Below are positions 54,807-64,000 of a DNA stretch of 64,000 bases, piece after piece. Location: assembly GCF_003363015.1 (NCBI RefSeq), contig NZ_QRAP01000003.1, positions 248,001 through 312,000 of the forward strand. The letters run 5' to 3'. The number at the start of each line of letters is the position of its first letter. The first letter of the stretch is position 1. The translations under genes and the position numbers were made by a program. The notes below the pieces were generated by a model, which made no database searches, was not told the origin of the DNA, and saw only the letters and a list, made by a program, of their open reading frames with translations. Source of the DNA: Enterobacillus tribolii (lineage in GTDB: Bacteria > Pseudomonadota > Gammaproteobacteria > Enterobacterales > Enterobacteriaceae).

Positions 54807-55793
54807 ATGCTTCAGACACCGCTGCTCAGTATCATCGTCGCCATCTACAACGGTGAAAAATTCCTGGCGCCCTTTTTCGATTATATCCGGCAACAGGCGC
54901 TCGACAGTTACGAACTCATTCTGGTGAACGACGGCTCTACCGACCGCAGCGCCGGCATCATCGACGCGTGGAAAGACAAATTCCCGCAGGTCATCGTGAT
55001 TAATCAGGAAAATCAGGGGGTTTCCGTCGCCCGTAACAGCGGCCTGGCACGCGCCAGCGGCAAGTACGTGACCTTTCCAGATATTGACGACGTGATCTAT
55101 CCCGACATGTACCGCACCCTGCTTACCATGGCGGAGGAAAATCAGCTGGACGTCGCCACCTGTAACGGGCGCTACGTTTACGACTACGCGCGCGACAGCC
55201 ATCCGATATTCCCGCCCGAGCGCCTGTCCTCCACGCCGGTGCTGCCCGGTTATCAGTGGCTGAAAAAGGCGTTAGACTCGCGCAAGTTCCTGCACGTCAC
55301 CTGGCTGAACATCTATCGTCACGCCTTTATTACCGAACACGGCTTCACCTTTGAGCCGGGCCTGCGTCATCAGGACATTCCCTGGACCACCGAGGTGCTG
55401 CTGGCAGCCAGACGCGTGCAGTATACCGACAAGATGTTCTACGATTACCTGATTCACGCCGAATCCGTCTCACATAAGCAGGGTGGCGATGAAACGGAAA
55501 TCCGTTCTGCGCATCACTACATGAAAATCCTGCGCATGCTGGACGACATCAACCGGCGCTATCCTGATAAAGTGAAGCAAATCCCCGCCTGCCACTGGCA
55601 AATCGCCAAGGAGGGGCTGGGTATCCTGCACACCATCAACAATATCGTCGATCAGGATAAAAAGAAGGCGCTGGTCAAAGAGCTTTTTGAGAACGGCACC
55701 TGGCGACTGATTTGGGATAATGCCCGGGGTTTCCGCCTGCGCTGGCGCCTGGCCCGCCGTTACCCGAAACTGAAAAAGCTGGCCGGCGTCTGA
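54807..55793 (+). CDS. Core-locus glycosyltransferase family 2
   Basis: A 328-residue GT-A enzyme with LLSIIVAIYNGEKFLAPFFDYI, ELILVNDGSTDRSAGI, NQGVSVARNSGLARASG and TFPDIDD as the metal motif. The RHQDIPWTTEV segment is the likely catalytic region. The start is the ATG at 54807 (GGGA upstream); the frame stays open to 54756. Sugar specificity is unknown. Similar genes occur next to waaA in Serratia-like cores. Confidence 0.85.
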   Translation: MLQTPLLSIIVAIYNGEKFLAPFFDYIRQQALDSYELILVNDGSTDRSAGIIDAWKDKFPQVIVINQENQGVSVARNSGLARASGKYVTFPDIDDVIYPDMYRTLLTMAEENQLDVATCNGRYVYDYARDSHPIFPPERLSSTPVLPGYQWLKKALDSRKFLHVTWLNIYRHAFITEHGFTFEPGLRHQDIPWTTEVLLAARRVQYTDKMFYDYLIHAESVSHKQGGDETEIRSAHHYMKILRMLDDINRRYPDKVKQIPACHWQIAKEGLGILHTINNIVDQDKKKALVKELFENGTWRLIWDNARGFRLRWRLARRYPKLKKLAGV

Positions 55794-55866
55794 AAGCCAA
55801 AAGTAATGGCTTTAGCTACGCTAAGTACTTAGAATTCGACCTTTAACAAACGACCCTGCGGATATC

Positions 55867-57144
55867 ATGTTACAAACGCTGTATACCGTTTTGCTCTATC
55901 TTATCCAGCCTTTGATCTGGATCCGTCTTTGGATGCGTGGTCGCAAAGCGCCCGCGTACCGGAAACGCTGGGCCGAACGTTACGGTTTCTGCGCGGGCAA
56001 AGTCGCGCCCGACGGCATTATGCTGCACTCCGTCTCCGTGGGGGAAACGCTGGCGGCTATTCCGCTGGTACGGGCCTTGCGCCATCGCTATCCGAGCCTG
56101 CCCATCACCGTCACCACCATGACGCCGACCGGTTCGGAGCGGGCAATTTCCGCCTTCGGCAACGACGTTCATCACGTCTATCTTCCCTACGATCTTCCCG
56201 GTTCTCTGAACCGTTTCCTGAATGAGGTCAGGCCCAAGCTGGTTATCGTCATGGAAACCGAGCTATGGCCTAACCTGATTCAGGCGCTGCACAAACGCAA
56301 TATTCCCCTGATCATCGCCAACGCACGCCTCTCCGCCCGCTCGGCCAAGGGATACAGCCGGCTGGGAGGGTTTATCCGTGACGTTCTGCAAAAGATTACG
56401 CTGATCGCCGCCCAGAACCGCGAGGACGGCGAACGCTTCATTTCGCTCGGCCTGAAGCGCCAGCAGCTTGCCGTCACCGGCAGCCTCAAGTTCGACATTT
56501 CGGTCACTCCGGAGCTGGCCGCCAGGGCGGTTACCCTGCGCCGGCAATGGGCGTCGCGGCGCCCGGTGTGGATAGCCGCCAGCACGCACGACGGCGAAGA
56601 CGGCCTGCTGCTGGAAGCCCACCGACGCCTGTTGCAGCAGTTTCCCGATCTGCTGCTCATCCTGGTGCCCCGTCACCCCGAACGGTTTCCGGTGGCGCAA
56701 GCGCTGACGGAAAAAGCGGGGCTCAGCTACATTTTACGCAGCAGCGGCGAAATTCCCGCCGCCGAAACGCAGGTCGTCATCGGCGATACCATGGGCGAAC
56801 TGATGGTGTTGTACGGCATTGCCGATCTGGCCTTCGTCGGCGGCAGCCTGGTAGAGCGCGGCGGGCACAACCCGCTGGAGCCGGCGGCGCATGCCATTCC
56901 GGTGCTGATGGGGCCGCACACCCTTAACTTCAAGGATATTTGCGCCAAGCTTGAGGCTTCTGACGGGCTTATCACCGTTACCGGCGAAGACGACCTGGTC
57001 AAAGAGATCACCACCCTGCTGACCGATGAAGATTACCGCCGCTATTACGGCCGCCACGCGGTAGAGGTTCTGCATCAGAATCAGGGCGCCCTGCAGCGGC
57101 TGCTGCAGCTTTTGGAACCCTACCTGCCCCAGCGGAGTCACTAA
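55867..57144 (+). CDS. waaA: Kdo transferase
   Basis: A 425-residue membrane-anchored GT30 enzyme that adds Kdo to lipid A precursor. The N-terminal hydrophobic anchor is followed by the catalytic Glu region ([18 protein letters not shown]), MTPTGSERA and [11 protein letters not shown]. Near the C-terminus, [27 protein letters not shown] is diagnostic. waaE follows after 2 bases. Confidence 0.97.
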   Translation: MLQTLYTVLLYLIQPLIWIRLWMRGRKAPAYRKRWAERYGFCAGKVAPDGIMLHSVSVGETLAAIPLVRALRHRYPSLPITVTTMTPTGSERAISAFGNDVHHVYLPYDLPGSLNRFLNEVRPKLVIVMETELWPNLIQALHKRNIPLIIANARLSARSAKGYSRLGGFIRDVLQKITLIAAQNREDGERFISLGLKRQQLAVTGSLKFDISVTPELAARAVTLRRQWASRRPVWIAASTHDGEDGLLLEAHRRLLQQFPDLLLILVPRHPERFPVAQALTEKAGLSYILRSSGEIPAAETQVVIGDTMGELMVLYGIADLAFVGGSLVERGGHNPLEPAAHAIPVLMGPHTLNFKDICAKLEASDGLITVTGEDDLVKEITTLLTDEDYRRYYGRHAVEVLHQNQGALQRLLQLLEPYLPQRSH

Positions 57145-57146
57145 TC

Positions 57147-58398
<1,252 letters not shown>

Positions 58399-58406
58399 CG
58401 CGGTCG

Positions 58407-59216
58407 TCAGTGCTGGCACCCCGGGCAGTAAAACGTCGTGCGCTGCCCATGCTTGGTGCTTTTCACCACGCTGCCGCACACCCGGCACGGTTCTCCGGCG
58501 CGGCCGTAAACCTGAAGCTCTTGTGCAAAATAGCCGGGTTTGCCGTCCGATTGCAGGAAATCCCGCAGCGTGGTTCCACCTTGTTCGATAGATCGCTGTA
58601 ATACCTTCTTGATCGCATCCACCAAAAGCTGCGCTTCCGTTTTGCTGAGCGATCCCACGCTACGATCGGGATGGATCCGCGCCATAAACAACGATTCGCT
58701 GGCATAAATGTTCCCCACGCCGACCACCAGCTTATTGTCCATCAGCCAGGGCTTCAGGGCGCTTTTTTTGTTGCGCGACTTCTGGAACAGATATTCCCCG
58801 CTGAAAGCGTCATCCAGCGGCTCCGGCCCCAGATGCGCCAGCACGTCCGCCGAGGCCAAATCCTTATACCACAGCCAGGCGCCGAAACGGCGCGGATCGG
58901 TATACCGCAGCATCATGCCGTTTTCCATGACCATATCGACATGGTCATGCTTCTGAGCCGGTTCAAACGCAGGCAGAATGCGGACGCTGCCCGACATCCC
59001 GAGATGCACGACAATCCATCCCGTCTCCAGCTCAATCAGCAGATATTTGGCGCGACGCTGCACGCTGAGCACGGACACGTCAGACAATGAGGAAAGAACA
59101 TCCGGCACCGGCCAGCGCAGCCGGGGCTGACGCACGATGATGCATTGCACGGTTTGCCCCTTGAGATAAGGCTCAATTCCGCGGCGACTGGTTTCGACTT
59201 CCGGTAATTCAGGCAT
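58407..59216 (-). CDS. mutM: Formamidopyrimidine-DNA glycosylase (Fpg)
   Basis: A 269-residue bifunctional glycosylase/AP lyase for 8-oxoguanine. [17 protein letters not shown] carries the N-terminal Pro nucleophile; the helix-two-turn-helix is near [14 protein letters not shown]; the C-terminal zinc finger is [25 protein letters not shown]. The start is fixed by the catalytic Pro next to Met at 59216. Follows rpmB-rpmG. Confidence 0.97.
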   Translation of the reverse strand: MPELPEVETSRRGIEPYLKGQTVQCIIVRQPRLRWPVPDVLSSLSDVSVLSVQRRAKYLLIELETGWIVVHLGMSGSVRILPAFEPAQKHDHVDMVMENGMMLRYTDPRRFGAWLWYKDLASADVLAHLGPEPLDDAFSGEYLFQKSRNKKSALKPWLMDNKLVVGVGNIYASESLFMARIHPDRSVGSLSKTEAQLLVDAIKKVLQRSIEQGGTTLRDFLQSDGKPGYFAQELQVYGRAGEPCRVCGSVVKSTKHGQRTTFYCPGCQH

Positions 59217-59332
59217 GATCGCTTCCCCTGGCAAACCCGTTCGGGATCCCGTGATTGTCCTTTGTGGACGGTTCTTTGTAGACAGTGCTTTGTGAAGTGC
59301 TCTCTGTGGCAAGATGGGGGCAAAACCGGCAT

Positions 59333-59360
59333 AAAAAAACCCGGCCAGGCCGGGTTTTTT
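59333..59360. terminator. Bidirectional terminator between rpmG and mutM
   Basis: CCCGGC (59340-59345) and GCCGGG (59349-59354) with T6 to the right and A7 to the left. On the minus strand it would end most rpmB-rpmG transcripts before mutM. Confidence 0.88.
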
Positions 59361-59376
59361 CAATAAAAGACTAAAA

Positions 59377-59547
<171 letters not shown>

Positions 59548-59555
59548 TCAGTTCC

Positions 59556-59795
<240 letters not shown>

Positions 59796-59862
59796 TTATT
59801 CTCCAAAAATCAAATCAGCTCGAGCTTCGTAGAGGATGTGGCCGCCTCGTCAGGCATTTAGA

Positions 59863-59923
59863 GCCCATCTCAGCAAATTCCGCCGGCAGACTCTGCGACA
59901 GGCCGAAACCTGCTGAGATAGGC
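59863..59923 (-). promoter_or_regulatory. Large stem-loop in the rpmB leader
   Basis: GCCCATCTCAGCA (59863-59875) and TGCTGAGATAGGC (59911-59923) pair over 13 positions with one wobble, enclosing a smaller GC-rich hairpin. It lies about 70 bases upstream of rpmB within a leader of about 160 bases, a typical place for ribosomal-protein autoregulation. Function is inferred. Confidence 0.5.
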
Positions 59924-59959
59924 CCATGGTGCCACACCCGAGATTCTCAAAGGTGGCGT

Positions 59960-59988
59960 AGTATACGCTTTGAAGCGGATGCGCTCAA
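59960..59988 (-). promoter_or_regulatory. Sigma-70 promoter of rpmB-rpmG
   Basis: On the minus strand TTGAGC (59988-59983) and TATACT (59965-59960) are separated by exactly 17 bases. Confidence 0.7.
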
Positions 59989-60032
59989 GTCCCGAACACC
60001 CAAAGATCCCGCTGGATCGTGAAAAAAAACGG

Positions 60033-60713
60033 CTAAATCCACCCTCGCTCGGCAAAGGAAACGCTCTGCCCCTGCCCCACGACGATATGGTCAAGCACCC
60101 GGATCTCAAGCAGCGCGCAGGCTTGAACGACCTTTTCCGTCAGTTGGCGGTCGGCCATACTCGGCTCAGCCATGCCGGAGGGGTGATTATGCGCCAAAAT
60201 CAGGGCCGCCGCATTGGCCTTCATCGCTTCACGCACAATCTCGCGCGGATAGACGTTCACGTAGTTGATCGTGCCGGAAAACATCTCCTCGGCGCGAATA
60301 ACCCGGTACTGAGAATCTAAAAACAGTACGACAAAAATTTCGCGTTCGCGTCCGGAAAAAATATTTTGTAAGTACAGCGTGGTAACCTGCGGGCTGGTGA
60401 CGGCATTTTCACAGGCAACCTGACGGCTGAGAAAGCGCTTGGCCAACTCCATCACGGCCTGGAACTGCGTATATTTCGATATGCCAAGCCCCGGCCCGGC
60501 GCAAAAAGTCTCATAGTCTGCAGTCATCAGCGTATGTACCGAGCCGAATTCCCGCAACAGATGCCCTGACAACGCCATGACGTTCATGGTTTTCGTTCCC
60601 GTACGCAGAAAAAGCGCCAACAGCTCCTGATCGGACAACGCCGCCGCGCCCTGTCGCAGCAGCTTTTCACGCGGCGCTTCTGAAAATTGCCAAATATCTC
60701 CCTTCTGAGCCAT
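60033..60713 (-). CDS. radC: RadC-family JAB-domain protein
   Basis: A 226-residue protein: UPF0758 helix-hairpin-helix region at the N-terminus ([28 protein letters not shown]) and a C-terminal JAB/MPN domain with the metal motif [17 protein letters not shown]. Its role in DNA repair is disputed. ATG at 60713 with GGGAGG upstream; the frame extends further to 60818. Confidence 0.95.
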   Translation of the reverse strand: MAQKGDIWQFSEAPREKLLRQGAAALSDQELLALFLRTGTKTMNVMALSGHLLREFGSVHTLMTADYETFCAGPGLGISKYTQFQAVMELAKRFLSRQVACENAVTSPQVTTLYLQNIFSGREREIFVVLFLDSQYRVIRAEEMFSGTINYVNVYPREIVREAMKANAAALILAHNHPSGMAEPSMADRQLTEKVVQACALLEIRVLDHIVVGQGQSVSFAERGWI

Positions 60714-60890
60714 ACCCGCCTCCCGCTTCTGAACACGGCGGGAATAATGCACCGGATGAAACGGCCTTGCGACGGCCCGTTTATAATCTTGCGAAACCTT
60801 ACGCAAAACGGCCCACACGTGCAGTGCATGCCATCATTCCGGCTTATGGTAGAATCCTCCCTATTCTGATTCCGGTTTGGACGACAAACG

Positions 60891-62105
60891 ATGACAACAC
60901 TCTCTGGCAAACGCATTGTTTTGGGCATCAGCGGCGGCATCGCTGCTTATAAATGCCCGGAAATCGTCCGTCGTCTGCGGGAGCGCGGCGCCGAAGTGCG
61001 CGTCGTCATGACCGCAGGGGCAAAGGCTTTCATTACGCCGCTGACGCTGCAGGCCGTTTCCGGTTACCCGGTTGCGGAGGATCTGCTCGATCCCGCGGCG
61101 GAAGCCGCCATGGGGCACATCGAGCTGGGTAAATGGGCGGATCTGGTTTTGCTGGCGCCGGCCACCGCCGATCTCATCGCCCGCCTTGCCGCCGGCATGG
61201 CGAACGATCTGCTGACCACCGTGTGCCTGGCGACGCCGGCGCCCATCGCCGTTGCGCCGGCGATGAATCAGCAGATGTACCGCGCCGCCGCAACCCAGGC
61301 GAATCTGCATACTCTGCAACAGCGCGGCCTGCTTATCTGGGGGCCGGACAGCGGCAGCCAGGCCTGCGGCGACATCGGCCCCGGCCGGATGTCCGACCCG
61401 ATGGCCCTGATCGCCGAAATTGAACAACACGTTAGCAAAACCCGGGATCTGGCCGGACGCACCTTCCTGATCACCGCCGGCCCGACGCGGGAAGCGCTGG
61501 ACCCGGTACGTTTCATCAGCAACCACAGCTCCGGCAAAATGGGATTCGCCATCGCGGCGGCGGCGGCGCAACGCGGCGCAGCCGTGACGCTCATCGCCGG
61601 TCCGGTTAACCTGCCTACGCCCGCCGGCGTGGCGCGCATCGACGTGGAAAGCGCGCTTGAGATGCAGCAGGCTGTACAGCAACATGCCGGGGGGCATCAG
61701 ATTTTCATCTCCTGCGCGGCGGTGGCGGACTATCGCGCCGGGCATATCGCCGACGAAAAAATTAAAAAGCAGGGTGATGAAATCCTGCTGAAGCTGGTTA
61801 AGAATCCCGACATCGTCGCGGGCGTCGGCGCAATGAAAACAAACCGGCCGTTCGTGGTAGGATTTGCCGCCGAAACCCAGAATGTGGAAGAATACGCCCG
61901 TCAGAAACTGGCGCGTAAGCATCTTGATATGATCTGCGCCAACAACGTATCCCTGAGCGGACACGGGTTTAACAGCGATACCAACGCATTGCATCTTTTC
62001 TGGTCGCAGGGGGACAAAACGTTGCCGCTGAGCGACAAATCCCAACTGGGCCATCACTTGATTGACGAGATTGTCAGCCGTTATGAAGAAAAAAATCGAC
62101 GTTAA
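60891..62105 (+). CDS. coaBC: CoaBC, phosphopantothenoylcysteine synthetase/decarboxylase
   Basis: A 404-residue bifunctional enzyme of CoA synthesis. The CoaC flavoprotein domain (about 1-190) has [12 protein letters not shown], the His in [12 protein letters not shown] and [14 protein letters not shown]. The CoaB domain (about 191-404) has [25 protein letters not shown] and KIKKQ. Divergent from radC; overlaps dut by 23 bases. Confidence 0.97.
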   Translation: MTTLSGKRIVLGISGGIAAYKCPEIVRRLRERGAEVRVVMTAGAKAFITPLTLQAVSGYPVAEDLLDPAAEAAMGHIELGKWADLVLLAPATADLIARLAAGMANDLLTTVCLATPAPIAVAPAMNQQMYRAAATQANLHTLQQRGLLIWGPDSGSQACGDIGPGRMSDPMALIAEIEQHVSKTRDLAGRTFLITAGPTREALDPVRFISNHSSGKMGFAIAAAAAQRGAAVTLIAGPVNLPTPAGVARIDVESALEMQQAVQQHAGGHQIFISCAAVADYRAGHIADEKIKKQGDEILLKLVKNPDIVAGVGAMKTNRPFVVGFAAETQNVEEYARQKLARKHLDMICANNVSLSGHGFNSDTNALHLFWSQGDKTLPLSDKSQLGHHLIDEIVSRYEEKNRR

Positions 62106-62541
62106 GATTCTCGATCCGCGCATCGGGAAAGAGTTCCCCCTGCCGGCTTACGCCACTCAGGGTTCCGCAGGGCTGGATATCCGGGCCTGCCTGAACGCGC
62201 CGGTAGTACTGGAGCCGGGTCAGAGCGCCCTGCTGCCCACCGGTATGGCGGTACACATCGCCGATCCCAGCCTGGCCGCGATGATCCTGCCCCGCTCAGG
62301 TCTCGGCCATAAACATGGTATCGTGTTGGGCAACCTGGTCGGGTTGATTGACTCTGATTATCAGGGCGAACTGATGATCTCCGTCTGGAACCGCGGGCAA
62401 ACCACGTTTACCATTGAGCCGGGCGAACGCGTCGCGCAGATGGTGCTGGTTCCCGTCGTACAGGCGGACTTCAACCTGGTTGATGATTTCGACAGCAGCG
62501 AGCGTGGCGCGGGCGGATTCGGCCACTCCGGCCGCCACTAA
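62083..62541 (+). CDS. dut: dUTP pyrophosphatase
   Basis: A 152-residue trimeric dUTPase. All five motifs are visible: [40 protein letters not shown] and the C-terminal [11 protein letters not shown]. The ATG at 62083 lies within coaBC; the frame is open to 62062 but homology fixes the start. Confidence 0.97.
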   Translation: MKKKIDVKILDPRIGKEFPLPAYATQGSAGLDIRACLNAPVVLEPGQSALLPTGMAVHIADPSLAAMILPRSGLGHKHGIVLGNLVGLIDSDYQGELMISVWNRGQTTFTIEPGERVAQMVLVPVVQADFNLVDDFDSSERGAGGFGHSGRH

Positions 62542-62567
62542 GGCCCGGCAGGATATAAAAGCAATAA

Positions 62568-62602
62568 GCCGCTGGAAACACGTCAGCGGCAGTAATTTTT
62601 TA
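62568..62602 (+). terminator. Possible terminator after dut
   Basis: GCCGCTG (62568-62574) and CAGCGGC (62584-62590), followed after five bases by T6. The offset T-tract makes it moderate. Confidence 0.5.
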
Positions 62603-62634
62603 GTGTTGCTGTTTTAGCAAAGGTTCACTCAGGC

Positions 62635-63231
62635 ATGGCAGAAAAAGAAAACACGAAAAGGAATCGTCGCGAGGAAATTTTGCAGGCACTGGCCCAGATG
62701 CTGGAGTCCAGCGACGGCAGCCAGCGGATAACCACGGCAAAACTTGCTGCGAACGTCGGAGTTTCCGAAGCCGCGCTTTACCGTCATTTTCCCAGCAAAA
62801 CGCGGATGTTTGACAGTCTTATCGAGTTTATCGAGGACAGTCTGACCTCACGTATCAATCTTATCCTGCAGGATGAGAAGGATACATTTAACCGGATTCG
62901 TCTGATTCTGGTGCTGGTGCTGGGCTTCGCTGAACGCAATCCGGGACTGACCCGCATTATGACCGGTCACGCGCTGATGTTTGAACAGGATCGCCTGCAA
63001 GGCCGTATTAACCAACTGTTTGAACGTATTGAGTCCCAGATCCGTCAGGTGCTCAAGGAAAAGAAAATCCGCGAAGGCCAGGGATTCGTTACCGATGAAA
63101 CCCTGCTTGCCAGCCAGTTGCTGGCGTTTTGCGAAGGGATGCTGTCACGCTTTGTCCGCTCCGAATTCCGCTATCGTCCTACTCAGGAATTCGACGCCCG
63201 CTGGCCGCTGCTGATCAGCCAACTGCAATAG
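62635..63231 (+). CDS. slmA: Nucleoid occlusion factor SlmA (TetR family)
   Basis: A 198-residue TetR-fold DNA-binding protein that blocks FtsZ assembly over the nucleoid. [47 protein letters not shown] is the helix-turn-helix; the dimerisation domain follows. Located between dut and pyrE as in other enterobacteria. Confidence 0.97.
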   Translation: MAEKENTKRNRREEILQALAQMLESSDGSQRITTAKLAANVGVSEAALYRHFPSKTRMFDSLIEFIEDSLTSRINLILQDEKDTFNRIRLILVLVLGFAERNPGLTRIMTGHALMFEQDRLQGRINQLFERIESQIRQVLKEKKIREGQGFVTDETLLASQLLAFCEGMLSRFVRSEFRYRPTQEFDARWPLLISQLQ

Positions 63232-63237
63232 TCTGTA

Positions 63238-63258
63238 CCGGCCGCACTCCGCGGCCGG
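63238..63258. terminator. GC-rich hairpin between convergent slmA and pyrE
   Basis: CCGGCCGC and GCGGCCGG with loop ACTCC. No U-tract on either strand, so termination is uncertain. Confidence 0.4.
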
Positions 63259-63270
63259 CCTTAGGCAGCA

Positions 63271-63912
63271 TTATACGCCGTACTGTTCCCGGTATGCTTT
63301 CACCGCCGCCAGATGCTGTGCCATCTCCGGCTTCTCTTCCAGATAACCAATCAGCTCTTTGAGCGTAATGATGGAAATCACCTTACAGCCGTAATCACGC
63401 TCGACTTCCTGAATGGCGGAAACATCACCGCGCCCCCGCTCCTGACGATCGAGAGAAATCAGCACGCCGGCCAACGTGGCATTGTTCGCCCGGATAATCT
63501 CCATCGACTCACGGATCGCCGTACCGGCGGTAATCACATCGTCCACCAGCATCACTTTTCCCTGCAACGGGCTGCCCACCAGCGTGCCGCCTTCGCCGTG
63601 ATCCTTGGCTTCCTTGCGGTTGAAACAATAAGGGACGTCGCGGTCATGATGTTCCGCCAGCGCTACCGCCGTGGTGGTGGCGATCGGGATGCCTTTGTAC
63701 GCCGGGCCGAACAGCAGGTCGAAAGCAATACCGCTGTCGACCAGCGCTTCGGCGTAGAAACGCCCCAGCAGGGCCAGGTCGCGTCCGGTATTGAACAATC
63801 CGGCGTTGAAGAAATAGGGGCTGGTGCGCCCGGATTTCAACGTGAACTCACCGAATTTCAAAACCTGCTTGCTGAGCGCGAACTCAATGAACTGGCGCTG
63901 ATAGGCTTTCAT
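63271..63912 (-). CDS. pyrE: Orotate phosphoribosyltransferase
   Basis: A 213-residue pyrimidine-synthesis enzyme. The PRPP motif is [17 protein letters not shown] near residue 120; [18 protein letters not shown] and the [13 protein letters not shown] loop are conserved. The ATG at 63912 matches the known N-terminus ([13 protein letters not shown]). Regulated by the attenuator directly upstream, behind rph. Confidence 0.97.
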   Translation of the reverse strand: MKAYQRQFIEFALSKQVLKFGEFTLKSGRTSPYFFNAGLFNTGRDLALLGRFYAEALVDSGIAFDLLFGPAYKGIPIATTTAVALAEHHDRDVPYCFNRKEAKDHGEGGTLVGSPLQGKVMLVDDVITAGTAIRESMEIIRANNATLAGVLISLDRQERGRGDVSAIQEVERDYGCKVISIITLKELIGYLEEKPEMAQHLAAVKAYREQYGV

Positions 63913-63950
63913 GCAACTTTTTCTCCGAATCAAAGTGGAATGACAGACAT

Positions 63951-63974
63951 AAAAAAGGCGACTTATCGTCGCCT
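63951..63974 (-). terminator. pyrE attenuator
   Basis: On the minus strand AGGCGAC and GTCGCCT with loop GATAA are followed by T6, between the rph stop and pyrE. In E. coli UTP-dependent coupling of transcription to rph translation governs this terminator. Confidence 0.85.
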
Positions 63975-63984
63975 CAGATGATCA

Positions 63985-64000
63985 TTAACTCTCCAGCGCC
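63985..64000 (-). CDS. rph: RNase PH, last codons only
   Basis: The final five codons Ala-Leu-Glu-Ser-stop fit the known C-terminus of RNase PH, and rph is the fixed upstream neighbour of pyrE. Too short for more. Confidence 0.55.

Overview
The window looks like a chromosomal segment of an Enterobacterales bacterium with moderately high GC. The right half (about 30.5-64 kb) is a conserved enterobacterial backbone: cpxPRA, trmL, cysE-gpsA-secB-grxC-yibN, gpmI-envC-yibQ, tdh-kbl, the hldD-to-coaD lipopolysaccharide core locus, mutM-rpmG-rpmB, radC, coaBC-dut-slmA and pyrE-rph. The core genes wabG, wabH, wabN and waaE resemble the Serratia/Klebsiella type of core rather than the E. coli K-12 type, so a Serratia- or Gibbsiella-like relative is my best guess; the species cannot be settled from the sequence alone. 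Layout, left half: a partial idi; a CYTH phosphatase/cyclase-like gene; an SDR gene; tynA (amine oxidase) with its regulator feaR; a UDG-like/GrpB pair; and an ABC-F gene behind a structured leader with tiny upstream ORFs. Next comes a tyrosine unit tpl-tutB-pdxY (tyrosine phenol-lyase, tyrosine permease, pyridoxal kinase), with a TyrR-like box and a CRP site upstream. It is followed by two small ORFs, one of which sits in a candidate CRP-controlled small RNA. Then come a DASS transporter and a fumarase/adenylosuccinate-lyase-type enzyme, divergent from a GntR regulator with three operator copies; a secreted metallo-beta-lactamase-fold protein carrying a poly-Gln tract; and a yjiH-yjiG-M20 peptidase operon. 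After a VOC gene lies a two-gene unit (MolA-like plus ModA-like binding proteins) whose promoter carries a near-perfect ModE box, then a second DASS transporter and a chemoreceptor. Between the chemoreceptor and cpxP (27.6-30.4 kb) is a decayed, lower-GC accessory island. It holds an IS256-type transposase remnant, a frameshifted P2-like integrase remnant, a two-gene unit of unknown function, a two-gene membrane-protein unit and a diverged 64-base repeat pair. How the genes work together: tynA/feaR and tpl/tutB/pdxY both point to use of aromatic amines and tyrosine. Two DASS carriers, the lyase and the peptidase unit suggest scavenging of dicarboxylates and peptides. The molA/modA-like pair suggests molybdate handling under ModE. 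The right half is envelope synthesis (LPS core, EnvC, SlmA), envelope stress (Cpx with the 3'-UTR RNA CpxQ) and housekeeping. The most promising leads for something undescribed are the ModE-controlled pair whose second protein has no signal peptide, the ABC-F leader, and the CRP-associated 23-codon transcript.
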